NCBI GenBank assembly: GCA_963828825.1
Contig: CAWHGF010000004.1
Location: 1,054,001-1,118,000 of the forward strand
Source: Bog-473 sp963828825
GTDB lineage: Bacteria > Actinomycetota > Acidimicrobiia > Acidimicrobiales > RAAP-2
DNA: 64,000 nt
Reading direction: 5' to 3'
Shown one piece after another: positions 63,912-64,000 of this stretch; the stretch's first letter is position 1; each line of letters starts with the position of its first letter. The notes under the pieces are model-generated. The model was not told the origin of the DNA and did no database searches. It saw only the letters and a list, made by a program, of their open reading frames with translations. The translations under genes were made by a program, and so were the position numbers.

Positions 63912-64000
63912 AGAGCGTGCTGCTCGCGGGAGGTCTCGGCGTCCGCTTACGCCCTCTCACCTACACCATCCCGAAGCCGCTGTTGCCGGTCGGAGAGCAC
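63908..64000 (+). CDS. Sugar nucleotidyltransferase, N-terminal part (runs off window)
   Basis: ATG 63908 overlaps the dehydratase TGA. The visible 31 residues (MKSVLLAGGLGVRLRPLTYT, then IPKPLLPVGEH) are the GGxGxRLxPxTxxxPKPLLPV signature of NTP_transferase enzymes such as glucose-1-phosphate thymidylyltransferase or GDP-mannose pyrophosphorylase. The rest lies outside the window. It probably activates the sugar that the LegB-like enzyme dehydrates. Confidence 0.85.
   Translation, partial: MKSVLLAGGLGVRLRPLTYTIPKPLLPVGEH

Noticed and set aside
1..64000. Insertion sequences, integrases, phage genes or toxin-antitoxin and defence systems
   Set aside because: No transposase, integrase, Cas, restriction or abortive-infection protein motif was found in any frame that I read.

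Overview
The window looks like a high-GC actinobacterial chromosome, most probably from an acidimicrobiia-like lineage. The signs are a WhiB regulator, a 27-residue bL37-type ribosomal protein, abundant GTG starts with GTGA/ATGA stop-start overlaps, and acyl-CoA, P450 and carboxymuconolactone decarboxylase-family genes typical of soil and aquatic Actinobacteria. No rRNA, tRNA, CRISPR array, transposase or integrase was recognised.

0-15.5 kb is housekeeping. A minus-strand operon holds DUF192, rsmI, metG and tatD. Then come bL37, a glycerophosphodiesterase, a plus-strand SCO1/lipoprotein cassette, ychF, a PfkB-family sugar or nucleoside kinase, an M1 aminopeptidase (frameshifted) coupled to a methyltransferase, and a translationally coupled GT4 / methyltransferase / toroidal (prenyltransferase-fold) trio. 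15.9-23 kb holds an acyl-CoA dehydrogenase, an orphan response regulator, a CBS protein, a MarR-controlled MFS exporter with a readable promoter/operator, NifU, a CRP-domain remnant, an FAH-family hydrolase, an HdeD-like membrane protein and a frameshifted WhiB. 23-25.3 kb is gene-poor, with two damaged small genes and two perfect inverted repeats.

25.3-39.2 kb is metabolic. It contains a C69 peptidase divergent from a P450, small CMD and GNAT genes, a four-gene redox operon (Ser/Thr-rich membrane anchor, ApbE, ferric-reductase-like membrane protein, NuoF-ferredoxin fusion), a phosphotriesterase/acyl-CoA synthetase/enoyl-CoA hydratase operon, YceI and a catalase with two lesions.

39.6-64 kb is a cell-surface glycan island of visibly lower GC. 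A long minus-strand operon (51.9 to 41.9 kb) joins a GT39-like and two GT2 glycosyltransferases to what reads as a full GDP-D-glycero-manno-heptose pathway: GmhA-like SIS isomerase, HddA-like kinase, GmhB phosphatase and HddC-like nucleotidyltransferase. It also carries a transaldolase that could make the sedoheptulose-7-phosphate precursor, an epimerase and two methyltransferases. To its right lie two OafA-type acyltransferases, several large membrane proteins, DUF2142 protein(s), decayed glycosyltransferase and SGNH remnants, and a LegB-like sugar dehydratase coupled to a nucleotidyltransferase cut by the window end.

Across the whole window at least ten otherwise intact genes are broken by one apparent single-base insertion or deletion, often in a short homopolymer. 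The catalase also has an in-frame TAG. This is more than real decay of unrelated housekeeping genes would predict and points to residual consensus error in the assembly. The multiply broken genes at 54.5-56.5 and 58.3-59.0 kb look like true pseudogenes.
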